In this document: in pieces, positions 27,170 to 35,311 of the stretch
Numbering within the stretch: position 1 is the first letter of the stretch
Layout: every line of letters starts with the position of its first letter
Assembly: GCA_902613795.1 (NCBI GenBank)
Contig: CACMIP010000001.1
Location: 436,139 to 500,138, forward strand
DNA length: 64,000 nucleotides
Reading direction: 5' to 3'
DNA from: an uncultured OCS116 cluster bacterium
Lineage (GTDB): Bacteria; Pseudomonadota; Alphaproteobacteria; Rhizobiales; TMED25
Translations under genes and position numbers: made by a program
The notes under the pieces: generated by a model
Database searches by the model: none
What the model saw: the letters and a program-made list of their open reading frames with translations, nothing else
What the model was told of the DNA's origin: nothing

Positions 27170-27571
27170 TTAATTAACATAAAATTCTCGAGCTTTTGTT
27201 TTAGTACCATCAATCATGATGAGGTACAAGCTAACCTTTGATGTTGATGGTGGAATAGTTCTATATTTCTCGACTTCCTTAATCTCACTTTTACACATTG
27301 GCAAAACAAGAATATTATTTGGTTTTGCATTATTAATTCCATACCTTACCTCTTTTATCAAACATCTTTTTTTTATGAGATACGGGAATTCCATGACCAA
27401 ATTATTATTAATCAACTTATAGCTAATCCAACTCTCCTCATCATCAAAACTATTACTTTGTGTATTTAAATGAACGAAATAAAAAAATAACATCATTAAC
27501 ATCAAAATAAGTAATCCTGAGTATATCGAATGATAAATGAGTTTATTTTTTTTTCGGTTTATTTTGCTCAT
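27170..27571 (-). CDS. Unknown single-pass membrane protein between maf and yacG
   Basis: I do not recognise this protein. It has 133 residues from ATG at 27571 (MSKINRKKNKLI); an earlier in-frame ATG at 27586 is also possible. A basic head is followed by one strong membrane segment (SGLLILMLMMLFFYFVHL) near 18-35, then a periplasmic part with two Cys (KKRCLIKEV, LPMCKSEIK) that could form a disulfide. It overlaps the 3' end of maf by 29 bases, so it is probably coupled to it. Conserved position and typical base use suggest a real gene. Confidence 0.65.
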   Translation of the reverse strand: MSKINRKKNKLIYHSIYSGLLILMLMMLFFYFVHLNTQSNSFDDEESWISYKLINNNLVMEFPYLIKKRCLIKEVRYGINNAKPNNILVLPMCKSEIKEVEKYRTIPPSTSKVSLYLIMIDGTKTKAREFYVN

Positions 27572-28148
27572 TAAAGCCAATTCCATTAAGTAAATTTAAA
27601 GTCTCATTTAGAGGTAGACCGACGACTGAGGTGTATGAGCCAATAAGCTTTACCACAAATCCACCTGCAAACCCTTGTATGGCGTATGCCCCTGCCTTAC
27701 CCCTCCATTCATCAGTATTGAGATAGCGATATATTTCACTTTCAGATAATGTCTTAAATTTAACCCGTGTCTCAACATTCCTATTATAAAAAATACCTTT
27801 TTGATCTCGTACACATACAGCAGTAAAAACTCTGTGGTTACGGCCAGACAATAAATTCAAGATTTCTCTTGCCTTTTCAATATCTTCAGTTTTTTCTATA
27901 ATTTTCCTGCCGATTGCAACAACTGTGTCTGCAGCTAATATATAATCATTTTTATATTGCTCATTCTCGGATATAGAATGCGCTTTTTTCCTTGCGAGCA
28001 TCAGGGCTATCTGATGCGGTGGCAAGCTCTGATCATAGTTAGTTTCATCCACGTTACTTGGGTCAACAATATCAGGGACAATCCCAACTTGACCTAATAA
28101 ATCATATCTACGGATTGAGTTACTAGCTAATATTAAGCGTGGAGCCAT
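27543..28148 (-). CDS. maf: Maf-family nucleoside triphosphate pyrophosphatase (YhdE-like)
   Basis: Housecleaning pyrophosphatase, probably acting on dTTP/UTP or modified pyrimidine nucleotides. LASNSIRRYDLLGQ is the N-terminal phosphate loop, AADTVVA holds the catalytic Asp, and SGRNHRVFTAV follows. KAGAYAIQGFAGGFV and GSYTSVVGLPLNET match the YhdE branch rather than YceF. Length 201 is normal. It lies 5 bases after hisD and overlaps the next gene. Confidence 0.93.
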   Translation of the reverse strand: MAPRLILASNSIRRYDLLGQVGIVPDIVDPSNVDETNYDQSLPPHQIALMLARKKAHSISENEQYKNDYILAADTVVAIGRKIIEKTEDIEKAREILNLLSGRNHRVFTAVCVRDQKGIFYNRNVETRVKFKTLSESEIYRYLNTDEWRGKAGAYAIQGFAGGFVVKLIGSYTSVVGLPLNETLNLLNGIGFNEQNKPKKK

Positions 28149-28153
28149 CTTCC

Positions 28154-29455
28154 TTAATCATCTTTTCGGTTTAATCTCGCCCTTAATGAGTCAGCATGTG
28201 ACTTAAGACCCTCTTGCTCAGCAATGGTAATCGCGCTTGGGGCTATTTCGTTAAAGTTCGACTTACCGCACTCAACAACAGATGTTCGTTTCATAAAAGT
28301 TTGAACCGATAGCCCAGACGAAAATCGTGCTGTTTGCATTGTAGGTAATACATGATTTGTGCCAACAACATAATCACCAACTGCTTCTGGTGTATATTTA
28401 CCGACAAATATTGCCCCAGCATTTTTAACTTGCTTCGATAAATCACGCGCATCTGGCGTGCATAATTGCAAATGTTCAGGGGCTAGTTCATTTATAAATT
28501 TTATGATTTCTTCGTTTGTATCACATATTATTATGCATCCATATCGGGTCCAACTATTTTTCAGTGTTACGCCATCATCAAGATCCTGTAATCTTTGAGT
28601 TATTCGTTCCAAAACTCTTTTTGCAAAACCAATATCCTTTGTCACTAGTATTGATTGGGCATTATCGTCGTGCTCTGCTTGCGCAAAAAGATCTTCTACA
28701 ACCCATTCTAAATCCATGTCTGCATCCGCAACAACCATTACCTCTGAGGGTCCCGCGACCATATCAATACCCACATCACCAAAAACCTGTTTTTTTGCAG
28801 CTGCTACATAACTATTTCCTGGACCTACAATCATATCAACTTTATCTATTTGATCAGTCCCATAGGCAAGAGCTGCGATGGCTTGGGCCCCACCGATATT
28901 ATAGACTTCTTTTACATTACAGATGCTTGCTGCCGCCAGTATCGAATTATTAAGGATGCCATTCATTGATGGTGTTACCATTACAATACGCCTTACACCC
29001 GCAACTAGTGCCGGTATAACATTCATAAGAACACTGCTTGGATATATTGCCTTCCCACCTGGTACATAGACACCAACCGACTCTACTGGTGTCCATCTTT
29101 GCTCGATTTTAATATCAATTTGATCAGTGTAAGACAAATTTTCAGGTTTTAAATTTTTATGGTATGCAAGAATTCTATCATGGGCATATTTTAAGGAACT
29201 TAAAAGTTCTTTGCTGATATTTTCAATGCTTTTACTCAACATATTCTTATCGAGTTTTATATCTTCTTGAGATAGCTGATTATTATCAAACTCATTTGTA
29301 TAACTTAGAAGTGCGGAGTCTTTATCTTTCTTGATTGATGAAATAATAGCATCAACTTCACCGGATATTTCATTAAAATTGAGCTTCCTGTTGGCTTGCT
29401 GCCGATAAAACTCATCCATTGACTTCACGTCGTTAATGTTAAATATTTTTTTCAT
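28154..29455 (-). CDS. hisD: Histidinol dehydrogenase
   Basis: Zn enzyme for the last two oxidations of histidine synthesis. The residues expected at the active site are present in QAEHDDNAQS, APEHLQL and GDYVVGTNHVLPT, and the NAD-binding region in NIGGAQAIAALAYGT. I start it at ATG 29455 (433 residues), 6 bases after AGGA; the earlier in-frame start at 29494 would overlap murA and lacks a ribosome site. It lies 8 bases after murA, an arrangement seen in many alphaproteobacteria. Confidence 0.96.
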   Translation of the reverse strand: MKKIFNINDVKSMDEFYRQQANRKLNFNEISGEVDAIISSIKKDKDSALLSYTNEFDNNQLSQEDIKLDKNMLSKSIENISKELLSSLKYAHDRILAYHKNLKPENLSYTDQIDIKIEQRWTPVESVGVYVPGGKAIYPSSVLMNVIPALVAGVRRIVMVTPSMNGILNNSILAAASICNVKEVYNIGGAQAIAALAYGTDQIDKVDMIVGPGNSYVAAAKKQVFGDVGIDMVAGPSEVMVVADADMDLEWVVEDLFAQAEHDDNAQSILVTKDIGFAKRVLERITQRLQDLDDGVTLKNSWTRYGCIIICDTNEEIIKFINELAPEHLQLCTPDARDLSKQVKNAGAIFVGKYTPEAVGDYVVGTNHVLPTMQTARFSSGLSVQTFMKRTSVVECGKSNFNEIAPSAITIAEQEGLKSHADSLRARLNRKDD

Positions 29456-29463
29456 TCTTGGTC

Positions 29464-30741
29464 CTATCTTATTCTCTCTATCTCTGCACCGCAATTTGAT
29501 AATTTTTTTTCTAAATTTTCAAAACCTCGATCTAGATGATAAACTCTATTTATTAAGGTTTCGCCTTCTGCACATAAGGCTGCAATTACAAGAGATATGG
29601 ATGCCCTGAGATCTGTAGCCATTACTTGCGCACCCACTAAATTTGCTTTACCAGTTATTATAGCTTTGTCTCCATCTAAATAAATATCTGCCCCCATTCT
29701 AACTAATTCCTGTACGTGCATAAATCTATTTTCAAATATTTTTTCACTTATTACTGAAACCCCGTGTGCTTGTGTAAGTAATGCCATAAACTGTGCCTGT
29801 AAATCTGTTGGAAAACCAGGATAGGGTTCTGTTATAAGATCAATGGGTTTAATTTCATTTGTCAAAAAACCATCAACATGTATGCCATTATCGATTTCTT
29901 TTATTTGGAAACCAATATTTCTTAGCTGATAAAGAGGTAATTCCAAGATACTTGGATCGCAACCCTGTAATATTAAATTTCCTCTTGTAATACATGCTGC
30001 GATTGCAAAAGTTGCAGCCTCAATCCTGTCAAACATAACTGAATGCGATGCACCATGAAGTGTTTCCTGCCCATCAATAAGTATATTTTTTTTGTCTATC
30101 TCAATATTTGCTCCCATTTTTTTTAAGCAATCAATCAAATCTAAAACTTCAGGCTCAATTGATGCGTTGCTTATTTTCGTCTCGCCCTTTGCAAGTGTTG
30201 ACGCCATAATTAAATTTTGAGTCGCGCCCACAGATGGTTTTTCTAATTGAATACGGTTACCTGTCAGGCCTTTCTTTGCCTCCGCTATAACAAATCCCTT
30301 CTCAACTTTGATATCTGCACCTAATGTTTTTAGACCGTTTAAATGAATATTAACCGGGCGCGTCCCAATAGCACAGCCACCTGGCATTGAAACACGAGCG
30401 TAACCCTCTCTTGCAAGTAAAGGGCCGATTACCAAAAAGCTTGCCCTCATTTTGGAAACATTTTCGTACCCAGCTGTTGTGCTGGCTATGTTAGCCATAT
30501 TGATGGAAATAGGACCGCTGAGATCACTATTTTTTACCCTAATTTGATTTATGCTTGCGCCAAGCTCCTCCAGAATAAATGTAAGCGTTTTTGTATCTGT
30601 TAGCTTAGGCACATTATGTATTTGTAATACATCATCTGTTAGAATGGACGAAATCATAATCGGAAGTGAGGAGTTTTTTGAACCGGAAATAGAAACTTTC
30701 CCGTTTAACCTATTACCGCCAATGATTCGAATTTTATCCAT
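29464..30741 (-). CDS. murA: UDP-N-acetylglucosamine 1-carboxyvinyltransferase MurA
   Basis: Enolpyruvyl transferase that commits UDP-GlcNAc to peptidoglycan synthesis in the cytosol. The active-site cysteine, which is the fosfomycin target, is in PGGCAIGTRPVN, so it is not a Cys-to-Asp resistant form. The substrate lysine is in GSKNSSLPIM, and EPYPGFPTDLQAQ and FENRFMHVQEL are family motifs. Length 425 is typical. Its ATG overlaps the end of the 43-residue ORF upstream by 8 bases. Confidence 0.97.
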   Translation of the reverse strand: MDKIRIIGGNRLNGKVSISGSKNSSLPIMISSILTDDVLQIHNVPKLTDTKTLTFILEELGASINQIRVKNSDLSGPISINMANIASTTAGYENVSKMRASFLVIGPLLAREGYARVSMPGGCAIGTRPVNIHLNGLKTLGADIKVEKGFVIAEAKKGLTGNRIQLEKPSVGATQNLIMASTLAKGETKISNASIEPEVLDLIDCLKKMGANIEIDKKNILIDGQETLHGASHSVMFDRIEAATFAIAACITRGNLILQGCDPSILELPLYQLRNIGFQIKEIDNGIHVDGFLTNEIKPIDLITEPYPGFPTDLQAQFMALLTQAHGVSVISEKIFENRFMHVQELVRMGADIYLDGDKAIITGKANLVGAQVMATDLRASISLVIAALCAEGETLINRVYHLDRGFENLEKKLSNCGAEIERIR

Positions 30742-30865
30742 CTTTTGCTTCGTTATTATTTACTTTCTTTTCTCTTTTCTTGATTGCTTGAGCTTTTCGT
30801 TTCTTCAAATTCTCTTTCAAAGCTGTTGCTAATTTTTGATTGTCTTTTTTTCTTAATTTTGCCAT
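30734..30865 (-). CDS. Small basic protein upstream of murA (43 residues)
   Basis: A 43-residue ORF read by eye: ATG at 30865, stop TAA at 30736-30734, overlapping the murA start. It reads MAKLRKKDNQKLATALK, then ENLKKRKAQAIKKREKK, and is rich in Lys. It resembles small Lys/Arg-rich proteins with an ENLRRRKAQ-like motif that I recall next to murA in alphaproteobacteria. That recollection and the 8-base coupling to murA support it. No strong ribosome site is visible. Function unknown. Confidence 0.6.
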   Translation of the reverse strand: MAKLRKKDNQKLATALKENLKKRKAQAIKKREKKVNNNEAKDG

Positions 30866-30917
30866 ATTTCGAGTTGTATTTTGTTTGATTGATTAATATT
30901 CTACAAATGCATATGAA

Positions 30918-30992
30918 GCCGCAGTAGCTCAGTGGTAGAGCGCACCCTTGGTAAGGGTGAGGCCGAGTGTTCAATCCACTCCTGCGGCACCA
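30918..30992 (+). tRNA. tRNA-Thr (anticodon GGT)
   Basis: A 75-base cloverleaf. GCCGCAG pairs with CTGCGGC, then A and an encoded CCA. The anticodon stem-loop ACCCTTGGTAAGGGT shows GGT, which reads ACC/ACU. TTCAATC is the T-loop. It lies alone between the murA operon and the flavodoxin-like gene. Confidence 0.96.
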
Positions 30993-31058
30993 TTTACCAT
31001 AAATATATAATTAAAAGATTATATTGAAAATCCTTTCTTTGTTATTTACTCTAAATTG

Positions 31059-31523
31059 ATGATGAAGAAACTACTTATACTATCAAATTTACCAACAAAA
31101 AATACTGAGATATTACTTTACGAGACACAAAAAGGTGCCAAATCTATCGAGTCAGATAATATTAAAATATTGGCTTGCGATGCTCGAGAAGTAAACCATA
31201 ACCATATCCTAGACTCAGCTGGGATAATAATTGGCACTACCGAAAACCTTGGTTATATGAGTGGGGTTGTCAAAGATTTTTTTGATAGAAATTATAATCA
31301 CTGTATCGATAAAACAAATGGTATGCCTTACGCATTATACATTCGAGCTGGTCATGATGGTACAGGAACCGAGGTTAATATAAAAAGAATAATAACTGGT
31401 TTAAAGTGGAAAGAGGTACAAAAACCACTTATACTCAAGGGTAGTTGGAATGACAATTTCAAAGACCAATGCTTCCATCTAGGCGCAACGATCGCGGCTG
31501 GACTGGATGCAAATATATATTAA
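31059..31523 (+). CDS. Flavodoxin-like / NAD(P)H-dependent FMN reductase family protein
   Basis: Predicted flavodoxin-fold protein of 154 residues. The N-terminal strand and phosphate loop is KLLILSNLPTKNTE, and GIIIGTTENLGYMSG (about 65-80) resembles the FMN-contacting loop of NADPH-dependent FMN reductases. DFFDRNYNH and LYIRAGHDGTGTEVNIK follow. The first Met could be 31059 or 31062. It precedes the M17 aminopeptidase gene by 20 bases. Redox partner unknown. Confidence 0.75.
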   Translation: MMKKLLILSNLPTKNTEILLYETQKGAKSIESDNIKILACDAREVNHNHILDSAGIIIGTTENLGYMSGVVKDFFDRNYNHCIDKTNGMPYALYIRAGHDGTGTEVNIKRIITGLKWKEVQKPLILKGSWNDNFKDQCFHLGATIAAGLDANIY

Positions 31524-31543
31524 ATTTAATGTAATGAGATAAA

Positions 31544-32902
31544 ATGTTCACAAAAAATATAAATAATGCAATTGAAATTGAGCTTATAAGTAAAAATAAA
31601 TTAAACAACTATATCAAAGAAAACCCAGATCAAAGAAGATGGATCGAGCAAAATACATTTACAGCTGATCCTGGTGAGCTGGTCATAGTCCCACAAGATA
31701 AAGATAATATAAAAAAAGTTTTACTAGGGAAAACAAATGAAAATGATGTTTACTCTAAATTTATTTGCAGTAATTTGCCAAAAAAATTACCCGGCAATAA
31801 TTATTACATTTCAAATTTAGATCCTGACGATATTTTACCGTATATAAGCTGGGCTCTGGGTTGTTATAAATATGATAGTGCACCAATTTCCACTTCAAAA
31901 CTTTTCCTTCCGGATAAGATCCATAATGAGGTAAGTATTCATGTAGAGAGTATCTTTTTCACAATGGATCTTATAAATCATCCAGCCAATAGACTTACAA
32001 CAGAGGAGTTTGCAAAAATAATTGGAGAATATTTTACGAATAAAAACTGTAAAGTCACTGAAATAATCGGAGAAGATCTGCTGAAGCATAATTTCCCTCT
32101 GATATATGAGGTTGGAAAAGCAAGCTCGCATAAACCAAGGTTAGTTGAGATTCAGTGGGGGAAAAAAAATGATCCAAAAGTTACACTAGTTGGAAAAGGC
32201 ATTACTTTTGATACAGGTGGCTTAGATATTAAACCTTCATCTGGTATGCTTCTAATGAAAAAAGATATGGGCGGGGCGGCGAATATATTGGGCCTCGCAA
32301 ATATGATAATTGGAAATAAACTGAATTTAAACTTGAGAGTATTGATACCAATTGCCGAGAACTCAATTTCAAGTAATTCTTTCAGGCCAGGCGATATTTT
32401 AAATTCAAGATCAGGTTTGACGGTTGAGATTGGAAACACTGATGCAGAGGGTAGATTGATATTAGCAGACTCTCTAACTCTCGCTGATGAAGGCTCCCCA
32501 GACTTAATCATCGATATGGCTACCCTGACAGGAGCCGCAAGAGTGGCGGTGGGACCGGAGATAGTTCCATTCTTTAGTACTAGTGAGGCAATTTCTAATA
32601 TCCTAAAAAAAGTTTCACAAAATGTTCAAGATCCAGTTTGGGAACTTCCATTTTTTGCCCCATACGGAAAATGGCTCAATAATGAGATCTCAGACCTGAA
32701 TAATTCACCAAATACACCGTTTGCAGGCTCTATTATCGCAGCAGAATTTTTGAAAAAATTTATTACCAACACAAATAATTATTTACATTTCGATGTTTAT
32801 TCCTGGAATAATGGTACAAACAGGTATATCCCCAAAGGTGGAGCCGCACAGGGCATCAGAGCTATTTACCAGCTGATAAAAGAGCTTTATGTTAATAAAT
32901 AA
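31544..32902 (+). CDS. Leucyl aminopeptidase-family protein (peptidase M17)
   Basis: Cytosolic di-metal exopeptidase that removes N-terminal residues from peptides. VGKGITFDTGGLDIKP and MKKDMGGAANILG hold metal ligands and the catalytic Lys, and NTDAEGRLILADSL is the family signature. The C-terminal catalytic domain is complete; the N-terminal domain is short (452 residues overall), as in the PepB-like alphaproteobacterial group. It is followed 14 bases later by the NlpC/P60 peptidase, a frequent alphaproteobacterial pair. Confidence 0.93.
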   Translation: MFTKNINNAIEIELISKNKLNNYIKENPDQRRWIEQNTFTADPGELVIVPQDKDNIKKVLLGKTNENDVYSKFICSNLPKKLPGNNYYISNLDPDDILPYISWALGCYKYDSAPISTSKLFLPDKIHNEVSIHVESIFFTMDLINHPANRLTTEEFAKIIGEYFTNKNCKVTEIIGEDLLKHNFPLIYEVGKASSHKPRLVEIQWGKKNDPKVTLVGKGITFDTGGLDIKPSSGMLLMKKDMGGAANILGLANMIIGNKLNLNLRVLIPIAENSISSNSFRPGDILNSRSGLTVEIGNTDAEGRLILADSLTLADEGSPDLIIDMATLTGAARVAVGPEIVPFFSTSEAISNILKKVSQNVQDPVWELPFFAPYGKWLNNEISDLNNSPNTPFAGSIIAAEFLKKFITNTNNYLHFDVYSWNNGTNRYIPKGGAAQGIRAIYQLIKELYVNK

Positions 32903-32905
32903 TTT

Positions 32906-32912
32906 GAAGGTG
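32906..32912 (+). promoter_or_regulatory. Shine-Dalgarno site (GAAGGTG) before an ATT start
   Basis: AAGG ends 6 bases before ATT at 32917, the only plausible initiation codon for the NlpC/P60 gene. The in-frame TGA at 32905-32907 rules out any earlier start. Confidence 0.6.
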
Positions 32913-32916
32913 TAGC

Positions 32917-33708
32917 ATTCAACGCATTATTACAATTCCCAAAACGGATATTAAAAAAGAGCCATCACATTCTTCTGAAACAATATCAGAAGCTCTTTAC
33001 GGTGAATTCATAGGAATTGAAGATGAAGATGAAACGTGGATATATGGAAGATTATCAAATGATAACTATCGTGGTTATGTAGTAAAAACCGCAACTAAAG
33101 TTAAGGACCACAAATTAAATAATTCTTCTCTTAAAATCAGTGCGAATAGTTCCCACATATATTCCGCTCCAGACCCAAAATCACCTATTAAAAAAACTTT
33201 ATTCAGAAATTCAAGAGTACTTTGTGACCTGTCCACTGTAAAAAATGATTTCGTAAAAGTTAATTTTGAGGATGGGTTTATAAATATCAGTCATGTTCGG
33301 CGAAATCTCGAAAAAAAAACAGATTTTGTTGATGTAGCAAAAAGTTATGTTGGGGCACCATACAAATGGGGTGGAAGGACTATTCTTGGAATAGATTGTT
33401 CTGGATTAGTTCAAACTTCACTCAATGCGGTTGGTCAGGAGTGCCCGCGAGATAGTATACAGCAATGTGAACAATTCTGTGGCACTACAGATATTGATCC
33501 AGAAATCAGTAATTTACGAAGGGGTGATATTATTTTTTGGGAAGGTCATGTAGCGATATATGCGCAAACAAATAAAATCATTCATAGTAATATGACCAGT
33601 ATGGATGTACGAATTGAAAATTTTACAAAGATTAGAGAAATATTAGATAAGGAAGATAATCACATTAAGTCAGTCGCTAGAATGATACCTGAATTTATTT
33701 TTATGTAG
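32917..33708 (+). CDS. NlpC/P60 (C40) cysteine peptidase with SH3-like domain, apparent ATT start
   Basis: Predicted cell-wall or peptide hydrolase of the gamma-D-glutamyl-diamino-acid endopeptidase type. An SH3-like part (LYGEFIGIEDEDETWIYG) precedes the C40 domain: YVGAPYKWGGRTILG, C161 in GIDCSGL, H211 in WEGHVAIY and a third polar residue near H223. The open frame begins after a TGA at 32905-32907 and has no ATG, GTG or TTG before the active-site cysteine; its first in-frame ATG lies far downstream. ATT at 32917, 6 bases after AAGG, gives 263 residues, near the usual size. No signal peptide, as is common for the pair with M17. The stop abuts the yejF-like stop. Confidence 0.85.
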   Translation: MQRIITIPKTDIKKEPSHSSETISEALYGEFIGIEDEDETWIYGRLSNDNYRGYVVKTATKVKDHKLNNSSLKISANSSHIYSAPDPKSPIKKTLFRNSRVLCDLSTVKNDFVKVNFEDGFINISHVRRNLEKKTDFVDVAKSYVGAPYKWGGRTILGIDCSGLVQTSLNAVGQECPRDSIQQCEQFCGTTDIDPEISNLRRGDIIFWEGHVAIYAQTNKIIHSNMTSMDVRIENFTKIREILDKEDNHIKSVARMIPEFIFM

Positions 33709-35310
33709 CTAACCCAATAGGGCTGAAGAAATTAATTTTTTTGTATACTCATTTTTAGGCTTATTAAATATATTTTCTGTGTAATCCATCTCAATAATTT
33801 CACCAGAGTTTAAAACCATCACTCTATCCGATATATATCTTATGACACGAAGATCATGGCTTATAAAAATATATGAAGTATTAAATTTATCTTGTAATTT
33901 TTTGAGCAAATTTAGTATTTGCAGCTGAACAGTTGCATCCAAAGAACTCGTTGGCTCATCTAAAACAAGTAATTTTGGCCTTAATATAATCGCTCTTGCT
34001 ATTGCAATTCTCTGTCGCTGACCACCAGAGAACTCATGCGGGTATCTATTCAATTGGTCAGGCTCCAGGCCAACATCCTTGAGTATTTCGAGAACCCTCT
34101 CCTTTCTGCCATTTGCATCCAACTCGATTTTTTGCGCAATCAATCCTTCTTCAATTATCTGCTCTACTGTCAATCTTGGTGATAGTGATCCGAAAGGGTC
34201 CTGAAATACAATCTGTAAATCTTTTCTAATTCTTTTAAGGGCTTTGAAGGATTTTCTTGCAAGATCATCCCCCATAAAGATAATATTACCATCAGATTTT
34301 ATGAGTCTTAAAATTGATAATCCAATAGTTGTTTTACCTGAACCTGACTCGCCAACTAAACCAATTGTTTCCCCTAAGTTAATTGATAAATTGATATTAC
34401 TGACAACTTTATTGACTCTTGTCTTACGAAATAATTTATTCTGTTCATATTGGGCGCTAAGGGAGTTAAGTTTCAATATCTCGAGTGACTTATTTCTTTT
34501 TCGTCTTTTTCCCACAAGATTTCTTGCATTGACCAATCTCTTTGTATAAGCATCGCTTGGCTTACTGAATATACTGTCCGTTGAACCCTCTTCCACTAAA
34601 CATCCATTTTGCATCACATAGACATAATCCGTGAAATTTTTTACAATACTTAAGTCATGCGTTATGAATAATATAGTCAGATCTAATTCACTCTGAAGAG
34701 TTTTCAATAGCTTTAGTATTTCAAATTGTACAGTAACATCAAGTGCAGTTGTTGGTTCATCTGCAATGAGAAGTTTAGGATTATTTGATAGAGCCATTGC
34801 AATCATAACTCTTTGCCTCTCCCCACCAGATAACTGATGTGGATATCGTGTGAGCTTTGTCTCTGGTTCATTAATCCTTACTTTATGCATTAAATCGATA
34901 ACTGCTCCTCGAATGTCTTGGGATTTTTTCGTCTTATGCAATATAAGAGCTTCACTAATTTGTTTTTCAACTGTATGTAATGGGTTCAATGAACTGAGTG
35001 GTTCTTGAAAAATCATAGATATTTCATTACCCCTAATTGCGTTCAATTCTTTCTTATCTATTTTTAGTATATCTCTACCTGAAAAAATAATCTTACTATC
35101 ATTTGAAATGATGGATGTATTTGGGTTAAGCCTTAATATTGATAATGCTGTAAGAGTTTTACCTGAACCTGACTCACCGACAATAGAAATTGTTTTACCT
35201 TTAGGAATTGATATATTTAAATTCTTAATCCCAAACTCTCCATTACCACTAGCAGGAAAGTTGAGCGCGAAATTTATTATTTGCAGTATATTTTTATTGC
35301 TCTCAATCAT
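33709..35310 (-). CDS. yejF: Oligopeptide/microcin C-type ABC transporter, fused ATP-binding protein (YejF-like)
   Basis: Two ATPase domains in one 533-residue chain. Each has Walker A (VGESGSGKTLTAL and VGESGSGKTTIGL), a signature (LSGGERQRVMIAM and FSGGQRQRIAIAR) and Walker B (LLIADEPTTALD and LLVLDEPTSSLD). I start at ATG 35310, one base after the permease stop; an earlier in-frame start would overlap the permease. It energises peptide uptake with the two permeases. It converges with the NlpC/P60 gene with no spacer. Confidence 0.93.
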   Translation of the reverse strand: MIESNKNILQIINFALNFPASGNGEFGIKNLNISIPKGKTISIVGESGSGKTLTALSILRLNPNTSIISNDSKIIFSGRDILKIDKKELNAIRGNEISMIFQEPLSSLNPLHTVEKQISEALILHKTKKSQDIRGAVIDLMHKVRINEPETKLTRYPHQLSGGERQRVMIAMALSNNPKLLIADEPTTALDVTVQFEILKLLKTLQSELDLTILFITHDLSIVKNFTDYVYVMQNGCLVEEGSTDSIFSKPSDAYTKRLVNARNLVGKRRKRNKSLEILKLNSLSAQYEQNKLFRKTRVNKVVSNINLSINLGETIGLVGESGSGKTTIGLSILRLIKSDGNIIFMGDDLARKSFKALKRIRKDLQIVFQDPFGSLSPRLTVEQIIEEGLIAQKIELDANGRKERVLEILKDVGLEPDQLNRYPHEFSGGQRQRIAIARAIILRPKLLVLDEPTSSLDATVQLQILNLLKKLQDKFNTSYIFISHDLRVIRYISDRVMVLNSGEIIEMDYTENIFNKPKNEYTKKLISSALLG

Positions 35311-35311
35311 G

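Noticed and set aside
28516..28953. Long plus-strand open frame inside hisD
   Set aside because: It is the shadow of hisD. The translation is rich in His, Leu and Pro in a way typical of antisense frames, and no ribosome site precedes it.
29456..29494. N-terminal extension of HisD from an upstream in-frame start
   Set aside because: It would overlap murA, lacks a ribosome site, and the sequence is not HisD-like; ATG at 29455 fits better.
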